Below, one piece after another: positions 53,370 to 62,188 of a stretch of 64,000 bases of DNA. The first letter of the stretch is position 1. Every line of letters begins with the position of its first letter. A program made the position numbers and the translations under genes. Under the pieces are notes generated by a model. The model was not told the DNA's origin, made no database searches, and was given only the letters and a program-made list of their open reading frames with translations. Origin of the DNA: Thauera sp. GDN1 (lineage in GTDB: Bacteria; Pseudomonadota; Gammaproteobacteria; Burkholderiales; Rhodocyclaceae); assembly GCF_029223545.1 (NCBI RefSeq), contig NZ_CP097870.1:3658001-3722000 (forward strand), given 5' to 3'.

Positions 53370-56248
53370 CAGTGCGCCTCGTCCCAGTTGTCGCCGGCGC
53401 CGACTTCGACCAGCAGCGGCACCTTCAGCGCCGCCACGCCGCCCATCAGCCTGGGCAGCTCGGCGCGGATGGTGTCGAGCTCGGCCTTGGGCACCTCCAG
53501 CACCAGTTCGTCGTGCACCTGCAGCACGAGCTTCGACTTCAGGCCGGATGTCGCGAGCCAGGCGTCGGTGGCGATCATCGCCTTCTTGATCAGATCCGCC
53601 GCCGTGCCCTGCATCGGCGCGTTGATCGCGGCGCGCTCGGCGCCGGCGCGGCGGCCGGCCTGGCTGGCGCGGATGTCGGGCAGGTACAGGCGGCGGCCGA
53701 ACACGGTCTCGACGAAGCCCTGCTCGCGCGCCTCGGCGCGGGTGCGGTCCATGTACGCGGCGACACCGGGGTAGCGCGCGAAGTAGCGGTCGATCCAGCT
53801 CTGCGCCGCGGCGCGCTCGATGCCGAGGTTCTTCGCCAGGCCGTGCGCGCTCATGCCGTAGATGAGGCCGAAGTTGATCACCTTGGCGTAGCGGCGCTGC
53901 TCGCTGGTGACCTCGGCCGGCGCCACCCCGAAGACCTCGCCGGCGGTGGCGCGGTGCACGTCCTCGCCCTTCGCGAAAGCCTCGAGCAGGCGGGCGTCGT
54001 CCGACAGGTGGGCCATGATGCGCAGCTCGATCTGCGAGTAGTCGGCCGAGACGATGAGGTGGTCGCGCGGCGCGATGAAGGCGGCGCGGATGCGGCGGCC
54101 TTCGGGCGTGCGGATCGGGATGTTCTGCAGGTTGGGCTCGGAGCTCGACAGCCGGCCGGTGACCGCGGTGGCCTGCGAGAAGCTGGTGTGCACGCGGCCG
54201 GTCTTCGGGTCGACCATGCGCGGCAGCTTGTCGGCGTAGGTGCTCTTCAACTTGGACAGGCTGCGGTGCTCGAGCAGCAGCTTGGGCAGCGGGTAGTCCT
54301 CGGCGAGCTTCTCCAGCACCTCCTCGTCGGTCGAGGGCTGACCGGTGGCGGTCTTCTTGACCACCGGCAGGCCGAGCTTGCCGAACAGGATCTCGCCGAG
54401 CTGCTTGGGCGAGCCGAGGTTGAAGGGCTGGCCGGCGAGCGCGTGCGCTTCGCCTTCGAGCGCGTGCAGGCGGCGGCCGAGTTCCTCGGAGTGCTGGCTG
54501 AGCAGGAAGGGGTCGATCAGTACCCCGGTGCGCTCCATGCGCTGCAACACGCCCAGCACCGGCATCTCGAGCTCGCGGTAGAGCGCCTCGAGCTGCGGCA
54601 GGGCCTGCAGCTGCGGGAACAGGTGGCGATGCAGGCGCAGGGTGACGTCGGCGTCCTCGGCGGCGTACTCGGTGGCGCGCGCGACGTCCACCTCGTCGAA
54701 GCCGATCTGCTTGGCGCCCTTGCCGCACACGTCGGTGTAGGGGATCGTCGCGAGGCCGAGGTGGCGCCTGGCGAGCGAATCCATGTCGTGCGACTTGTCG
54801 GATTCGAGCACGTAGGATTCGAGCAGGGTGTCGTGGGCGATGCCGCCAAGCCGGATGCCGTGGTTGGCAAGCACGTGGGCGTCGTACTTGAGGTTCTGGC
54901 CGAGCTTGGCGTGCTGGTCGGACTCCAGCCAGGGCCCGAGCTTGTCCAGCACCTCGTTCAGAGGTAGCTGTGCTGGCGCGTCGGCGGCGCGGTGCACGAG
55001 CGGCAGGTAGGCGGCCTCGCCCGGCTCGACCGAGAAGGACATCCCGACCAGCTTCGCCGCCATCGGGTCGAGGCTGGTGGTTTCGGTGTCGAAGGCGGTG
55101 AGTTCGGCGGCGGTGATCCTTGCCAGCCAGGCATCGAAAGTCGGCCAGTCGAGGATGGCGACATAGCCCTTGCGGTGCGCGCCGGGCGGGTCGTCTGAGA
55201 TACGCGCCTCCGAGTTCGCGGCTTCCGCCGCTCCCACAGAAGCATCGGAAACTGGGGTCTGTCCCCTATTTCCCACAGAAGCATCGGAAGTTGGGGTCTG
55301 TCCCCTGTTGCCGTCGGCGCCGGCCCGCCCCGCTGTGGGAGCGGCGGAAGCCGCGAAGCGGCGCGAATCGGTCGCGGCCTTCGATGCCGCCACGCTCTCC
55401 GCCCCGCCATCCAGATCCTTCAGCCACGACTTGAACTCGAAGCGCTCGTACAGCGCCCTCAGCGCCGCCTTGTCGTCCTCGCGCGCGGGCAGCTCGTCCA
55501 GCGCCACAGGCAGCTCGACATCGGTCGCCACCGTCACCAGCTTCTTGCCGAGCGGCAGGAAATCCAGGTGCCGGCGCAGGTTCTCGCCGACCTTGCCGCC
55601 GACCTTGTCGGCATTGGCGACCAGATTGTCGAGGGTGCCGTATTCGGTGAGCCACTTCACCGCGGTCTTGGGTCCGCACTTCTCCACCCCGGGCACGTTG
55701 TCCACGGTGTCGCCGACGAGCGCGAGGTAATCGACGATGCGCTCGGGCGGCACGCCGAACTTGGCCTCCACGCCGGCCTCGTCCAGCACCTCCTCGCTCA
55801 TGGTGTTGACCCAGCGCACCCCGGGACGCACGAGCTGGGTGAGGTCCTTGTCGCCGGTCGAGATCACCACTTCCCAGCCGCGCTCGAGCGCCTGGCGGGT
55901 GAGCGTGCCGATGACGTCGTCGGCCTCCACGCCCTCCACCGCCAGCAGCGGCCAGCCCTCGGCCTGCACCGCCTCGTGCAGCGGCGCGATCTGCGCGCGC
56001 AGGTCGTCGGGCATGGGCGGGCGGTGCGACTTGTATTCCGGATACCAGTCGTCGCGGAAGGTCTTGCCCTTGGCGTCGAAGACGCAGGCGCGAAATTCTG
56101 CCTTGTAGTCGCTTTCCAGCCGCCTTAGCATCGACAGCACCCCCCGGATCGCGCCCGTCGGCTCGCCCTGCGCATTACGAAGGTCGGGCAGCGCATGGAA
56201 GGCGCGATAGAGATAGCTGGAGCCGTCGACGAGCAGCAGGGTGGGCAT
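53369..56248 (-). CDS. polA: DNA polymerase I with a repeat-derived linker insertion
   Basis: Replication/repair polymerase of 959 residues. The 5'-nuclease domain begins PTLLLVDGSSYLYRAFHALP and contains VISTGDKDLTQLVRPGVRWV. A 3'-5' exonuclease-type domain follows (AFDTETTSLDPMAAKLVGMS), then the polymerase with DYSQIELRIMAHLS, RRYAKVINFGLIYGMSAHGL and VLQVHDELVLEVP. Between the first two domains, residues about 293-350 are encoded by two inverted REPs around two 39-base tandem units (NRGQTPTSDASVG, NRGQTPVSDASVG). ATG 56248 is chosen; ATG 56260 is possible. The much longer frame to 56998 is antisense to the LOG gene. Confidence 0.95.
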   Translation of the reverse strand: MPTLLLVDGSSYLYRAFHALPDLRNAQGEPTGAIRGVLSMLRRLESDYKAEFRACVFDAKGKTFRDDWYPEYKSHRPPMPDDLRAQIAPLHEAVQAEGWPLLAVEGVEADDVIGTLTRQALERGWEVVISTGDKDLTQLVRPGVRWVNTMSEEVLDEAGVEAKFGVPPERIVDYLALVGDTVDNVPGVEKCGPKTAVKWLTEYGTLDNLVANADKVGGKVGENLRRHLDFLPLGKKLVTVATDVELPVALDELPAREDDKAALRALYERFEFKSWLKDLDGGAESVAASKAATDSRRFAASAAPTAGRAGADGNRGQTPTSDASVGNRGQTPVSDASVGAAEAANSEARISDDPPGAHRKGYVAILDWPTFDAWLARITAAELTAFDTETTSLDPMAAKLVGMSFSVEPGEAAYLPLVHRAADAPAQLPLNEVLDKLGPWLESDQHAKLGQNLKYDAHVLANHGIRLGGIAHDTLLESYVLESDKSHDMDSLARRHLGLATIPYTDVCGKGAKQIGFDEVDVARATEYAAEDADVTLRLHRHLFPQLQALPQLEALYRELEMPVLGVLQRMERTGVLIDPFLLSQHSEELGRRLHALEGEAHALAGQPFNLGSPKQLGEILFGKLGLPVVKKTATGQPSTDEEVLEKLAEDYPLPKLLLEHRSLSKLKSTYADKLPRMVDPKTGRVHTSFSQATAVTGRLSSSEPNLQNIPIRTPEGRRIRAAFIAPRDHLIVSADYSQIELRIMAHLSDDARLLEAFAKGEDVHRATAGEVFGVAPAEVTSEQRRYAKVINFGLIYGMSAHGLAKNLGIERAAAQSWIDRYFARYPGVAAYMDRTRAEAREQGFVETVFGRRLYLPDIRASQAGRRAGAERAAINAPMQGTAADLIKKAMIATDAWLATSGLKSKLVLQVHDELVLEVPKAELDTIRAELPRLMGGVAALKVPLLVEVGAGDNWDEAH
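55198..55370. repeat. Intragenic REP pair and 39-base tandem repeats inside polA
   Basis: REP variant at 55216-55237 and its inverse at 55335-55356 flank two 39-base direct repeats (55235-55273, 55274-55312), each holding the palindrome GGGGTCTGTCCCC (55254-55266 and 55293-55305). The whole block is in frame with polA and falls in the linker between the 5'-nuclease and exonuclease domains. Both REPs carry TTCC in place of the common TGCC centre, as if they coevolved as a pair. Confidence 0.9.
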
Positions 56249-56332
56249 CTTGTGGAACATCCTTGCGGGAAACCGGGCGGGCCGCGCCGCACTCGAAACA
56301 CCGTGGGCCCCATCCCTGAACACGAGAACAAC

Positions 56333-57058
56333 ATGACCGCGAAAGAAAAACTCCCCCGCAGCGTGCCGGACAGCACGACGCCGCGTTACAACGCGCGCGA
56401 GTCCTGGCGGATCTTCGGGATTATGGCAGAGTTCGTGGAGGCGACCGAACGCCTGTCCGCGATCCGCCCGGCGGTGTCGATCTTCGGCAGCGCGCGCACC
56501 CCGCCCGACCACATGTACTACATGCTCGCCGAGCAGATCGCCCGCCTGCTGTCGGACTCGGGCTTCGCGGTGATCTCCGGCGGCGGCCCGGGCATCATGG
56601 AGGCGGCCAACAAGGGCGCCTTCTTCGGCAAGAGCCCGTCGGTGGGGCTCAACATCCAGCTGCCGCTGGAACAGGCGGCCAATCCCTACCAGGACATCTC
56701 GCAGACCTTCCAGCACTTCTTCGCGCGCAAGTTCATGTTCGTGAAGTTCGCCACCGCCTACGTGGTGATGCCGGGCGGCTTCGGCACGCTCGACGAGCTG
56801 CTCGAGGCGATGACCCTGGTGCAGACCAGGAAAAGCCGCAAGATCCCGATCATCCTGGTGCACCGCCCGTTCTGGCAGGGCCTGCTCGACTGGCTGCGCG
56901 ACCGCCTGGTCGCCGAGGGCATGATCAACCGCGAGGACCTCGACCTGGTGCAGGTCATCGACAAGCCCGAGGAGGTGGTCGAGGCCATCTTCAAGCACTA
57001 CGAGCGCCGCGGCTTCCAGCCCCTGCCGGCCGAGCGCGAGATGATGCTGAACCTGTGA
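56333..57058 (+). CDS. LOG-family (TIGR00730) Rossmann-fold protein
   Basis: A 241-residue protein of the lysine-decarboxylase-like/LOG family, some members of which release cytokinin bases from nucleotides (phosphoribohydrolases). SIFGSARTPPDHMYYMLAEQ, VISGGGPGIMEAANKGAFFG near residue 80 and VVMPGGFGTLDELLEAMTLV near 143 are the family's phosphate-binding and catalytic motifs. The extended N-terminal part suggests the type-II group. Divergent from polA with 84 bases between. Physiological substrate unclear. Confidence 0.9.
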   Translation: MTAKEKLPRSVPDSTTPRYNARESWRIFGIMAEFVEATERLSAIRPAVSIFGSARTPPDHMYYMLAEQIARLLSDSGFAVISGGGPGIMEAANKGAFFGKSPSVGLNIQLPLEQAANPYQDISQTFQHFFARKFMFVKFATAYVVMPGGFGTLDELLEAMTLVQTRKSRKIPIILVHRPFWQGLLDWLRDRLVAEGMINREDLDLVQVIDKPEEVVEAIFKHYERRGFQPLPAEREMMLNL

Positions 57059-57128
57059 GCGCCCGCTTCCGCAGGCGCGGCCGAAGCCGCGAAAACGGCT
57101 AGAATCGAGGCCTGATCAGGAGAACATC

Positions 57129-57452
57129 ATGCGCCGCACCCTCATCGCCCTGTTGCTGGCCGCCGCCGCGCCGGCCTTCGCCCAGCAGCCCGCCGGTCTC
57201 GAACCGATTCCCGAGCCGCCGCCGATGCCGGCCGAGGGCGCCGCGGTCGACGAGCCCGAGGTCACCATCGTCAAGCGCGGCGAGGACACCGTGACCGAGT
57301 ACCGCATCCGCGGCAAGCTCTACATGGTCAAGGTGACGCCACCGCACGGCGTGCCCTACTACCTGATCGACAAGGAAGGCAACGGCCAGATGGTGCGCGA
57401 CGACGCGGCGCCCAATCTCGCGGTGCCGATGTGGGTGATCAAGTCCTGGTGA
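57129..57452 (+). CDS. DUF2782-family periplasmic protein
   Basis: A 107-residue protein with a signal peptide (MRRTLIALLLAAAAPAFA-Q) and the DUF2782 core EVTIVKRGEDTVTEYRIRGK followed by LYMVKVTPPHGVPYYLIDKE. The family is short, restricted mostly to Beta- and Gammaproteobacteria, and often lies near polA and thrB. It overlaps the glycosylase gene by four bases. Function unknown. Confidence 0.85.
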   Translation: MRRTLIALLLAAAAPAFAQQPAGLEPIPEPPPMPAEGAAVDEPEVTIVKRGEDTVTEYRIRGKLYMVKVTPPHGVPYYLIDKEGNGQMVRDDAAPNLAVPMWVIKSW

Positions 57453-57991
57453 GCACGGCCCTCGCCTGCCGCAGCTTCGAGCCGGTGTTCCGCGCCGACG
57501 CGCGGGTGCTCGTGCTCGGCAGCATGCCGGGCGCGGCCTCGCTCGCTGCGGCCGAGTACTACGCCCACCCGCGCAACGCCTTCTGGCCGATCATGGGCGC
57601 GCTGTTCGGCGCCGGCCTGGCGCTGCCCTACGCCGAACGCCTGCTGCGCCTGAAGGCCGCCGGCGTCGCGCTGTGGGACGTGATCGCCGCCTGCGAGCGC
57701 CCGGGCAGCCTGGACAGCGCGATCGCCCCCGCCAGCGTCCAGGCCAACGACTTCGCACGGCTGTTCCGCGACTGCCCGCACATCGGCCACGTGTTCTTCA
57801 ACGGCACCGCCGCCGAGACCGCCTTCCGCCGCCACGTGCGCGGACGCATCGCGCTGCCGGCGCTGCACTTCACCCGCCTGCCCTCGACCAGCCCCGCGCA
57901 CGCCGCGCGCGGCTTCGAGGCCAAGCTCGCCGCCTGGCAGGCGGTGAAGGCCGCCGCCGGCCACCACACCCCGGCCGCGCAGGCCGCCTGA
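57449..57991 (+). CDS. DNA-deoxyinosine glycosylase (uracil-DNA glycosylase superfamily)
   Basis: A 180-residue UDG-superfamily protein that should excise hypoxanthine from deaminated adenine in DNA. VLVLGSMPGAASLAAAEYYA near residue 20, HPRNAFWPIMGALFG and GVALWDVIAACERPGSLDSA match the family-6 (hypoxanthine-DNA glycosylase) pattern, with FFNGTAAETAFRRH near 112. The GTG at 57449 overlaps the DUF2782 stop; a GTG six codons earlier is possible. It lies near polA, a base-excision repair partner. Confidence 0.85.
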   Translation: MSTALACRSFEPVFRADARVLVLGSMPGAASLAAAEYYAHPRNAFWPIMGALFGAGLALPYAERLLRLKAAGVALWDVIAACERPGSLDSAIAPASVQANDFARLFRDCPHIGHVFFNGTAAETAFRRHVRGRIALPALHFTRLPSTSPAHAARGFEAKLAAWQAVKAAAGHHTPAAQAA

Positions 57992-58022
57992 TCCGCTTCA
58001 ACCGCCCCGCCCCGGAGCCCGC

Positions 58023-58979
58023 ATGTCCGTCTTCACCCCCGTCCCCGAATCCGTGCTCGCCGAATGGCTCAAGGACTATGCCGTCGGCCGCCTGGTCGAG
58101 CTCAAGGGCATTTCCGCCGGGGTGCAGAACAGCAACTTCTTCGTCACCACCACGCTCGGGCGCTATGTGCTGACCCTGTTCGAGGACATGTCGCGCGCCG
58201 AGCTGCCCTACTACCTGCACCTGATGGCGCATCTCGCGCGCCACGGCCTGCCGGTGCCGGGCCCGATCGCCAACCGCGACAACGAATACCTCGGCACCCT
58301 GCAGGAACGCCCCGCGGCGCTGGTCGTGCGCCTGTCGGGCAGCTCGGAGATGAACCCCGGCCTGGCGCACTGCGGGAAGGTCGGCGCCATGCTCGCCGGC
58401 CTGCACCTGGCCGGCCAGTCCTACGGCCGCCGCCAGGAGAACCCGCGCGGCGCCGGCTGGCGCGCCGCCACCGCCGAGGTCGTGCGCCCCTTCCTGCCCG
58501 CCGACGAGCAGGCCCTGCTCGACGCCGAGATCGCCAGCCAGGCGACCATCGACCCCGACGCCCTGCCCTGCGGCGCGATCCACGCCGACCTCTTCCGCGA
58601 CAACGTGCTGTGGGACACCGAGGCCGACGGCAGCGTGCGCATCGGCGGCGTGATCGACTTCTACTTCGCCGGCTACGACGCCCTGCTGTTCGACGTCGCG
58701 GTCACCGTCAACGACTGGTGCTCGACCCCGGACGGCGGCCTGGACGCGGCGCGCAGCGCGGCGCTGCTCGACGCCTACCATGCCGAGCGCCCCTTCACCG
58801 ACACCGAGCGCGCCGCCTGGCCGGCGATGCTGCGCGCCGCCGCGCTGCGCTTCTGGCTGTCGCGCGCGGCCGACTTCCACCTGCCGCGCGCCGGCGAGAT
58901 GGTGCTGGTGAAGGACCCCGACGAGTACCGCGACATCCTGCGCCTGCGCGGCGCCGGCGTGCCGCCGCTGCCGCGCTGA
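58023..58979 (+). CDS. thrB: Homoserine kinase (APH-fold, ThrB type II)
   Basis: Phosphorylates homoserine on the threonine pathway. The 318-residue protein belongs to the aminoglycoside-phosphotransferase-like class: VFTPVPESVLAEWLKDYAVG, FFVTTTLGRYVLTLFE near 40, LPCGAIHADLFRDNVLWD with the catalytic HxD near 182 and GVIDFYFAGYDALLFDVAVT with the metal-binding Asp. This is the Pseudomonas/betaproteobacterial type of ThrB, not the GHMP type of E. coli. Confidence 0.94.
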   Translation: MSVFTPVPESVLAEWLKDYAVGRLVELKGISAGVQNSNFFVTTTLGRYVLTLFEDMSRAELPYYLHLMAHLARHGLPVPGPIANRDNEYLGTLQERPAALVVRLSGSSEMNPGLAHCGKVGAMLAGLHLAGQSYGRRQENPRGAGWRAATAEVVRPFLPADEQALLDAEIASQATIDPDALPCGAIHADLFRDNVLWDTEADGSVRIGGVIDFYFAGYDALLFDVAVTVNDWCSTPDGGLDAARSAALLDAYHAERPFTDTERAAWPAMLRAAALRFWLSRAADFHLPRAGEMVLVKDPDEYRDILRLRGAGVPPLPR

Positions 58980-59019
58980 CGCGCCGCACGCCGTCGTCGA
59001 CGAACCGATCGAAGCCGCC

Positions 59020-59811
59020 ATGAACCACGCCCCGCGCCCGCCCCATCCGCCCCCGCCCGCCCCCGGCGACGTCGCCCCCGGCCACGCCCTCAACTGGCTG
59101 GCCGAGGGCTGGCGCCTGTTCATGAAGGCGCCCGCGCAGTGGGTCATCCAGGCGTTGATCTTCTTCGTGATCATCGCCGCGCTCGGCATGCTGCCCTTCC
59201 TCGGCTGGGCGGCGGCGCCGGTGGCGCTGCCGGTGCTGGTGGCGGGCATGCTGTCGGGCGCGCAGGCGGTGGACCGCGGCGAGCCGCTGCGCATCGACGC
59301 GCTCTTCGACGGCGTCCGCCGCCACGCCGGCAACCTGCTGCTGGTCGGCGCCTTCCACCTGCTCGGCCTGCTGCTGGCGGCGATGGTGGCCGCGGCGATC
59401 GGCGGCAGCGCCGCGCTCACCGGCATGGCGGTGGGGGCAATGGCCGGCATGGGCATGACCGCGGGCGGCATGATGCTGGGCGTGGTCGCGTTCACCGTGC
59501 TGTGGGCGCTGCTGATGATGGCGCTGTGGTTCGCCCCGGCGCTGGTGATGCTGCACGAGGTCGCGCCGCTCGACGCCATGAAGCTGTCGGCGCGCGCCTG
59601 CGTGCACAACCTGCTCGCCTTCATCGTCCTCGCCGCCCTGCTCTACGTCGGCGTGTGGGTGGCGATGATCCCCGCCGGGCTGGGCATGCTGGTGCTGATC
59701 CCGGTGATCGCCGGCGCGCTCTACGCCGCGTGGAAGGAGACCTTCTCGCCGCTGCTGCCGGCGCCCCCCGACCCCGGGCCCGCGCCTGCGGACGAGCCGC
59801 CCGAAACCTGA
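59020..59811 (+). CDS. BPSS1780-family membrane protein
   Basis: A 263-residue membrane protein. A Pro-rich head (NHAPRPPHPPPPAPGD) precedes NWLAEGWRLFMKAPAQWVIQ and about five to six hydrophobic helices with Ala/Gly/Met-rich sequence (AVGAMAGMGMTAGGMMLGVV), ending in a Pro/Asp-rich tail. The family is common in Betaproteobacteria and unstudied. It is followed after 14 bases by a homologue. Confidence 0.8.
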   Translation: MNHAPRPPHPPPPAPGDVAPGHALNWLAEGWRLFMKAPAQWVIQALIFFVIIAALGMLPFLGWAAAPVALPVLVAGMLSGAQAVDRGEPLRIDALFDGVRRHAGNLLLVGAFHLLGLLLAAMVAAAIGGSAALTGMAVGAMAGMGMTAGGMMLGVVAFTVLWALLMMALWFAPALVMLHEVAPLDAMKLSARACVHNLLAFIVLAALLYVGVWVAMIPAGLGMLVLIPVIAGALYAAWKETFSPLLPAPPDPGPAPADEPPET

Positions 59812-59825
59812 TCCGATCCGACCGA

Positions 59826-60629
59826 ATGCAAGCACAACAACTCCCGATGGCGCGCGGCTGGGCCTGGCTGCGCGAAGGCCTGCAACTGTGGCGCCGCAAT
59901 CCGGCGCTGATCACCTTCGCCACCTTCGGCTACCTGCTGTCCATCGTCGTGATCAGCCTGGTGCCGCTGCTCGGCCAGCTCGTCGCCTCGCTGCTGATGC
60001 CGGCGCTGTCGGTGGGCGTGCTCAACGCCTGCCGCGCCACCGACGCCGGGCGCAAGGTCGGGCCGGACGTGCTGTTCTCCGGCTTCAAGACCAACCTGCC
60101 GGCCCTGATCGCGATCGGCGGCCTGTATCTGGCCGCGACGCTCGTCGTGCTGCTGCTCGTGTCGCTGGTCGACGACGGCAGCCTGGCCGTGGTGATGCGC
60201 GGCGACGAGATCGAGCCGCAGATCGGCGGCGACTCCGCGCTCGGCTTCACGCTGATGGTCGGCCTGCTGCTGTCCACGCCGGTGATGATGGCCTACTGGT
60301 TCGCGCCCGCGCTCGCCGGGTGGTGGAAGGTGCCCGCGCCCAAGGCGATGTTCTTCAGCTTCTACGCCTGCCTGCGCAACTGGCGCCCCTTCCTCGCCTA
60401 CGCGATCGGGCTGGCGATCTTCGGCGCCATCCTGCCCGGCATCCTGATCGGCGTGCTCGGCCTGCTCTCGCCCACGCTCGGCAGCCTCGCCTCGCTGCCG
60501 ATCCCGCTGATCATCCTGCCGGTGATCTTCGCCAGCTTCTACACCACCACGCGCGACGTCTTCGGCCTGCCCGACGGCCAGCCGCCGCGCACCCCCGAGG
60601 CCGCGGCGGACGAACGCGATGGCGGCTGA
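59826..60629 (+). CDS. BPSS1780-family membrane protein, second copy
   Basis: A 267-residue membrane protein homologous to its upstream neighbour: RGWAWLREGLQLWRRNPALI corresponds to LNWLAEGWRLFMKAPAQWV, followed by five to six helices and MMAYWFAPALAGWWKVPAPK, matching LMMALWFAPALVMLHEVAPL. The two form a tandem pair between thrB and nadD. The ATG at 59826 is used because the longer frame would overlay the first copy. It overlaps nadD by 11 bases. Confidence 0.8.
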   Translation: MQAQQLPMARGWAWLREGLQLWRRNPALITFATFGYLLSIVVISLVPLLGQLVASLLMPALSVGVLNACRATDAGRKVGPDVLFSGFKTNLPALIAIGGLYLAATLVVLLLVSLVDDGSLAVVMRGDEIEPQIGGDSALGFTLMVGLLLSTPVMMAYWFAPALAGWWKVPAPKAMFFSFYACLRNWRPFLAYAIGLAIFGAILPGILIGVLGLLSPTLGSLASLPIPLIILPVIFASFYTTTRDVFGLPDGQPPRTPEAAADERDGG

Positions 60630-61311
60630 GCACCCGCTGCCGGCCGCGGCGGACGAACTGCCGCTCGGCGTGCTCGGCGGCACCTTCGATCCCATCCACC
60701 TCGGCCACCTGCGCCTGGCCGAGGAGGCGCGCGAAGCGCTCGGCCTCGGCGGCCTGCGCCTGATCCCCGCCGGCCGGCCGCCGCACCGCGGCGAGCCCGG
60801 CAGCACGCCGGAAGATCGCCTGGCGATGGCCCGGCGCGCGATCGCCGGCAACCCGGCGCTGCAGATCGACGACGGCGAGGTGCGCGCGCAGCAGAAGAGC
60901 TACACCGTGCTGACGCTGGAGCGCCTGCGCGCCGAACTCGGGCCGCAGCGCCCGCTGGTGCTGATCCTCGGCGCCGACGCCTTCGAAGGCCTGCCCACCT
61001 GGCACCGGTGGACCGAGCTCTTCGCCCTCGCCCACATCGCGGTCGCCAACCGCCCCGGCTACGCGCCCCACGGCCGGCGCTGGCCGGCCACGCTGTCGCC
61101 CGAACTGGACGCCGCCTGCCGCGACCGCCACACCGCAGACCCCGCCGCGCTGCGCGCCGCGCCCGCCGGCCGCGTGATCCCCTTCGACATGACGCCGCTG
61201 GCGATCTCGGCCTCGCTGATCCGCGATCTGGTGCGCAACGGCCACAGCGCGCGTTATTTGCTGCCCGATTCCGTTCTCGACTATATTGCCGCGCACCATC
61301 TCTACCGCTGA
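60619..61311 (+). CDS. nadD: Nicotinate-nucleotide adenylyltransferase
   Basis: Forms deamido-NAD from nicotinate mononucleotide and ATP. The 230-residue protein has LGVLGGTFDPIHLGHLRLAE with the HxGH catalytic motif near residue 23, PAGRPPHRG, YTVLTLERLRAELG, LILGADAFEGLPTWHRWTEL and the C-terminal ISASLIRDLVRNG (ISxxxxR) motif. Overlaps the membrane gene upstream; rsfS and rlmH follow in the common proteobacterial order. Confidence 0.96.
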   Translation: MAAEHPLPAAADELPLGVLGGTFDPIHLGHLRLAEEAREALGLGGLRLIPAGRPPHRGEPGSTPEDRLAMARRAIAGNPALQIDDGEVRAQQKSYTVLTLERLRAELGPQRPLVLILGADAFEGLPTWHRWTELFALAHIAVANRPGYAPHGRRWPATLSPELDAACRDRHTADPAALRAAPAGRVIPFDMTPLAISASLIRDLVRNGHSARYLLPDSVLDYIAAHHLYR

Positions 61312-61343
61312 GCGGCTCCTCGCCCAGCCTCATCAGGAAGCAC

Positions 61344-61694
61344 ATGGACACCCCCTCCCTCGAAAAGATCGTCGTCGCCGCGCTGGAAGACATCAAGGCG
61401 CGCGACATCGAAGTCATCGACACCTCGAAGCACACCCCGCTGTTCGACCGCATCGTCATCGCCAGCGCCGAATCCGGCCGGCAGACGCGCGCGCTGGCGC
61501 AGAACGTCCACGACAAGGTCAAGGAAGCCGGCGGCGAGATCATCGGCACCGAAGGCCAGGAGACCGGCGAATGGGTGCTGGTCGACCTCGGCAACATCGT
61601 CGTCCACGTGATGCAGCCCGCGGTGCGCGCGCACTACAAGCTCGAGGAACTGTGGAGCACGCCGCCGGCCAGCCGCCGCAGCGCCGCGCACTGA
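61344..61694 (+). CDS. rsfS: Ribosomal silencing factor RsfS
   Basis: Binds ribosomal protein L14 and blocks subunit joining when nutrients fall. The 116-residue protein shows [59 protein letters not shown] and YKLEELW at the end, all RsfS hallmarks. AGGAAG precedes the ATG. Its stop is followed immediately by the rlmH start. Confidence 0.96.
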   Translation: MDTPSLEKIVVAALEDIKARDIEVIDTSKHTPLFDRIVIASAESGRQTRALAQNVHDKVKEAGGEIIGTEGQETGEWVLVDLGNIVVHVMQPAVRAHYKLEELWSTPPASRRSAAH

Positions 61695-61695
61695 G

Positions 61696-62166
61696 ATGAA
61701 GCTCTTCGTCGTCGCCGTCGGCCACCGCATGCCGGGCTGGGTCGAGGCCGGCTTCGACGAGTTCGCCCGCCGCATGCCGCGCGAGCTGCCGCTGCAGCTC
61801 GTCGAGGTGAAGGCCGAGCCGCGCACCAGCGGCAAGACGGTGGAGGCGATGATGACGGCCGAGGCCGCGCGCATCGAGGCCGCGCTGCCGCCGCGCTGCC
61901 GGCGGGTGATCCTCGACGAGCGCGGCGCCGATCTCGGCACGATGGCCCTGTCGCGCCGGCTCGAGGCCTGGCAGGGCGAAGGCCAGGACGTGGCGCTGAT
62001 CGTCGGCGGCCCGGACGGCCTGGCGCCGCAGTTCAAGGCCTCGGCGCACGAGGCGATCCGCCTCTCCAGCCTGACCCTGCCCCACGCCCTGGTGCGCCCG
62101 CTGCTGGCCGAGGCGCTGTACCGCGCCTGGTCGGTGCTGCGCAACCACCCCTACCACCGCGAGTAG
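61696..62166 (+). CDS. rlmH: 23S rRNA pseudouridine-1915 N3-methyltransferase
   Basis: SPOUT methyltransferase that modifies helix 69 of 23S rRNA. The 156-residue protein has [40 protein letters not shown] with the knot glycine motif and the C-terminal [20 protein letters not shown], the conserved RlmH tail. It starts one base after rsfS ends, as in many Proteobacteria. Confidence 0.97.
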   Translation: MKLFVVAVGHRMPGWVEAGFDEFARRMPRELPLQLVEVKAEPRTSGKTVEAMMTAEAARIEAALPPRCRRVILDERGADLGTMALSRRLEAWQGEGQDVALIVGGPDGLAPQFKASAHEAIRLSSLTLPHALVRPLLAEALYRAWSVLRNHPYHRE

Positions 62167-62188
62167 CCGCCCTGCCCGAAACCCGTCC

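Noticed and set aside
51570..54728. A 1,052-residue leftward frame suggesting an msbA fusion
   Set aside because: The extra N-terminal part is Arg/Ala-rich shadow translation of polA in another frame; msbA starts at 53369.
53369..56998. A 1,209-residue leftward open frame over polA
   Set aside because: Everything upstream of 56260 is antisense to the LOG-family gene and has no polymerase homology; DNA polymerase I begins at 56248.
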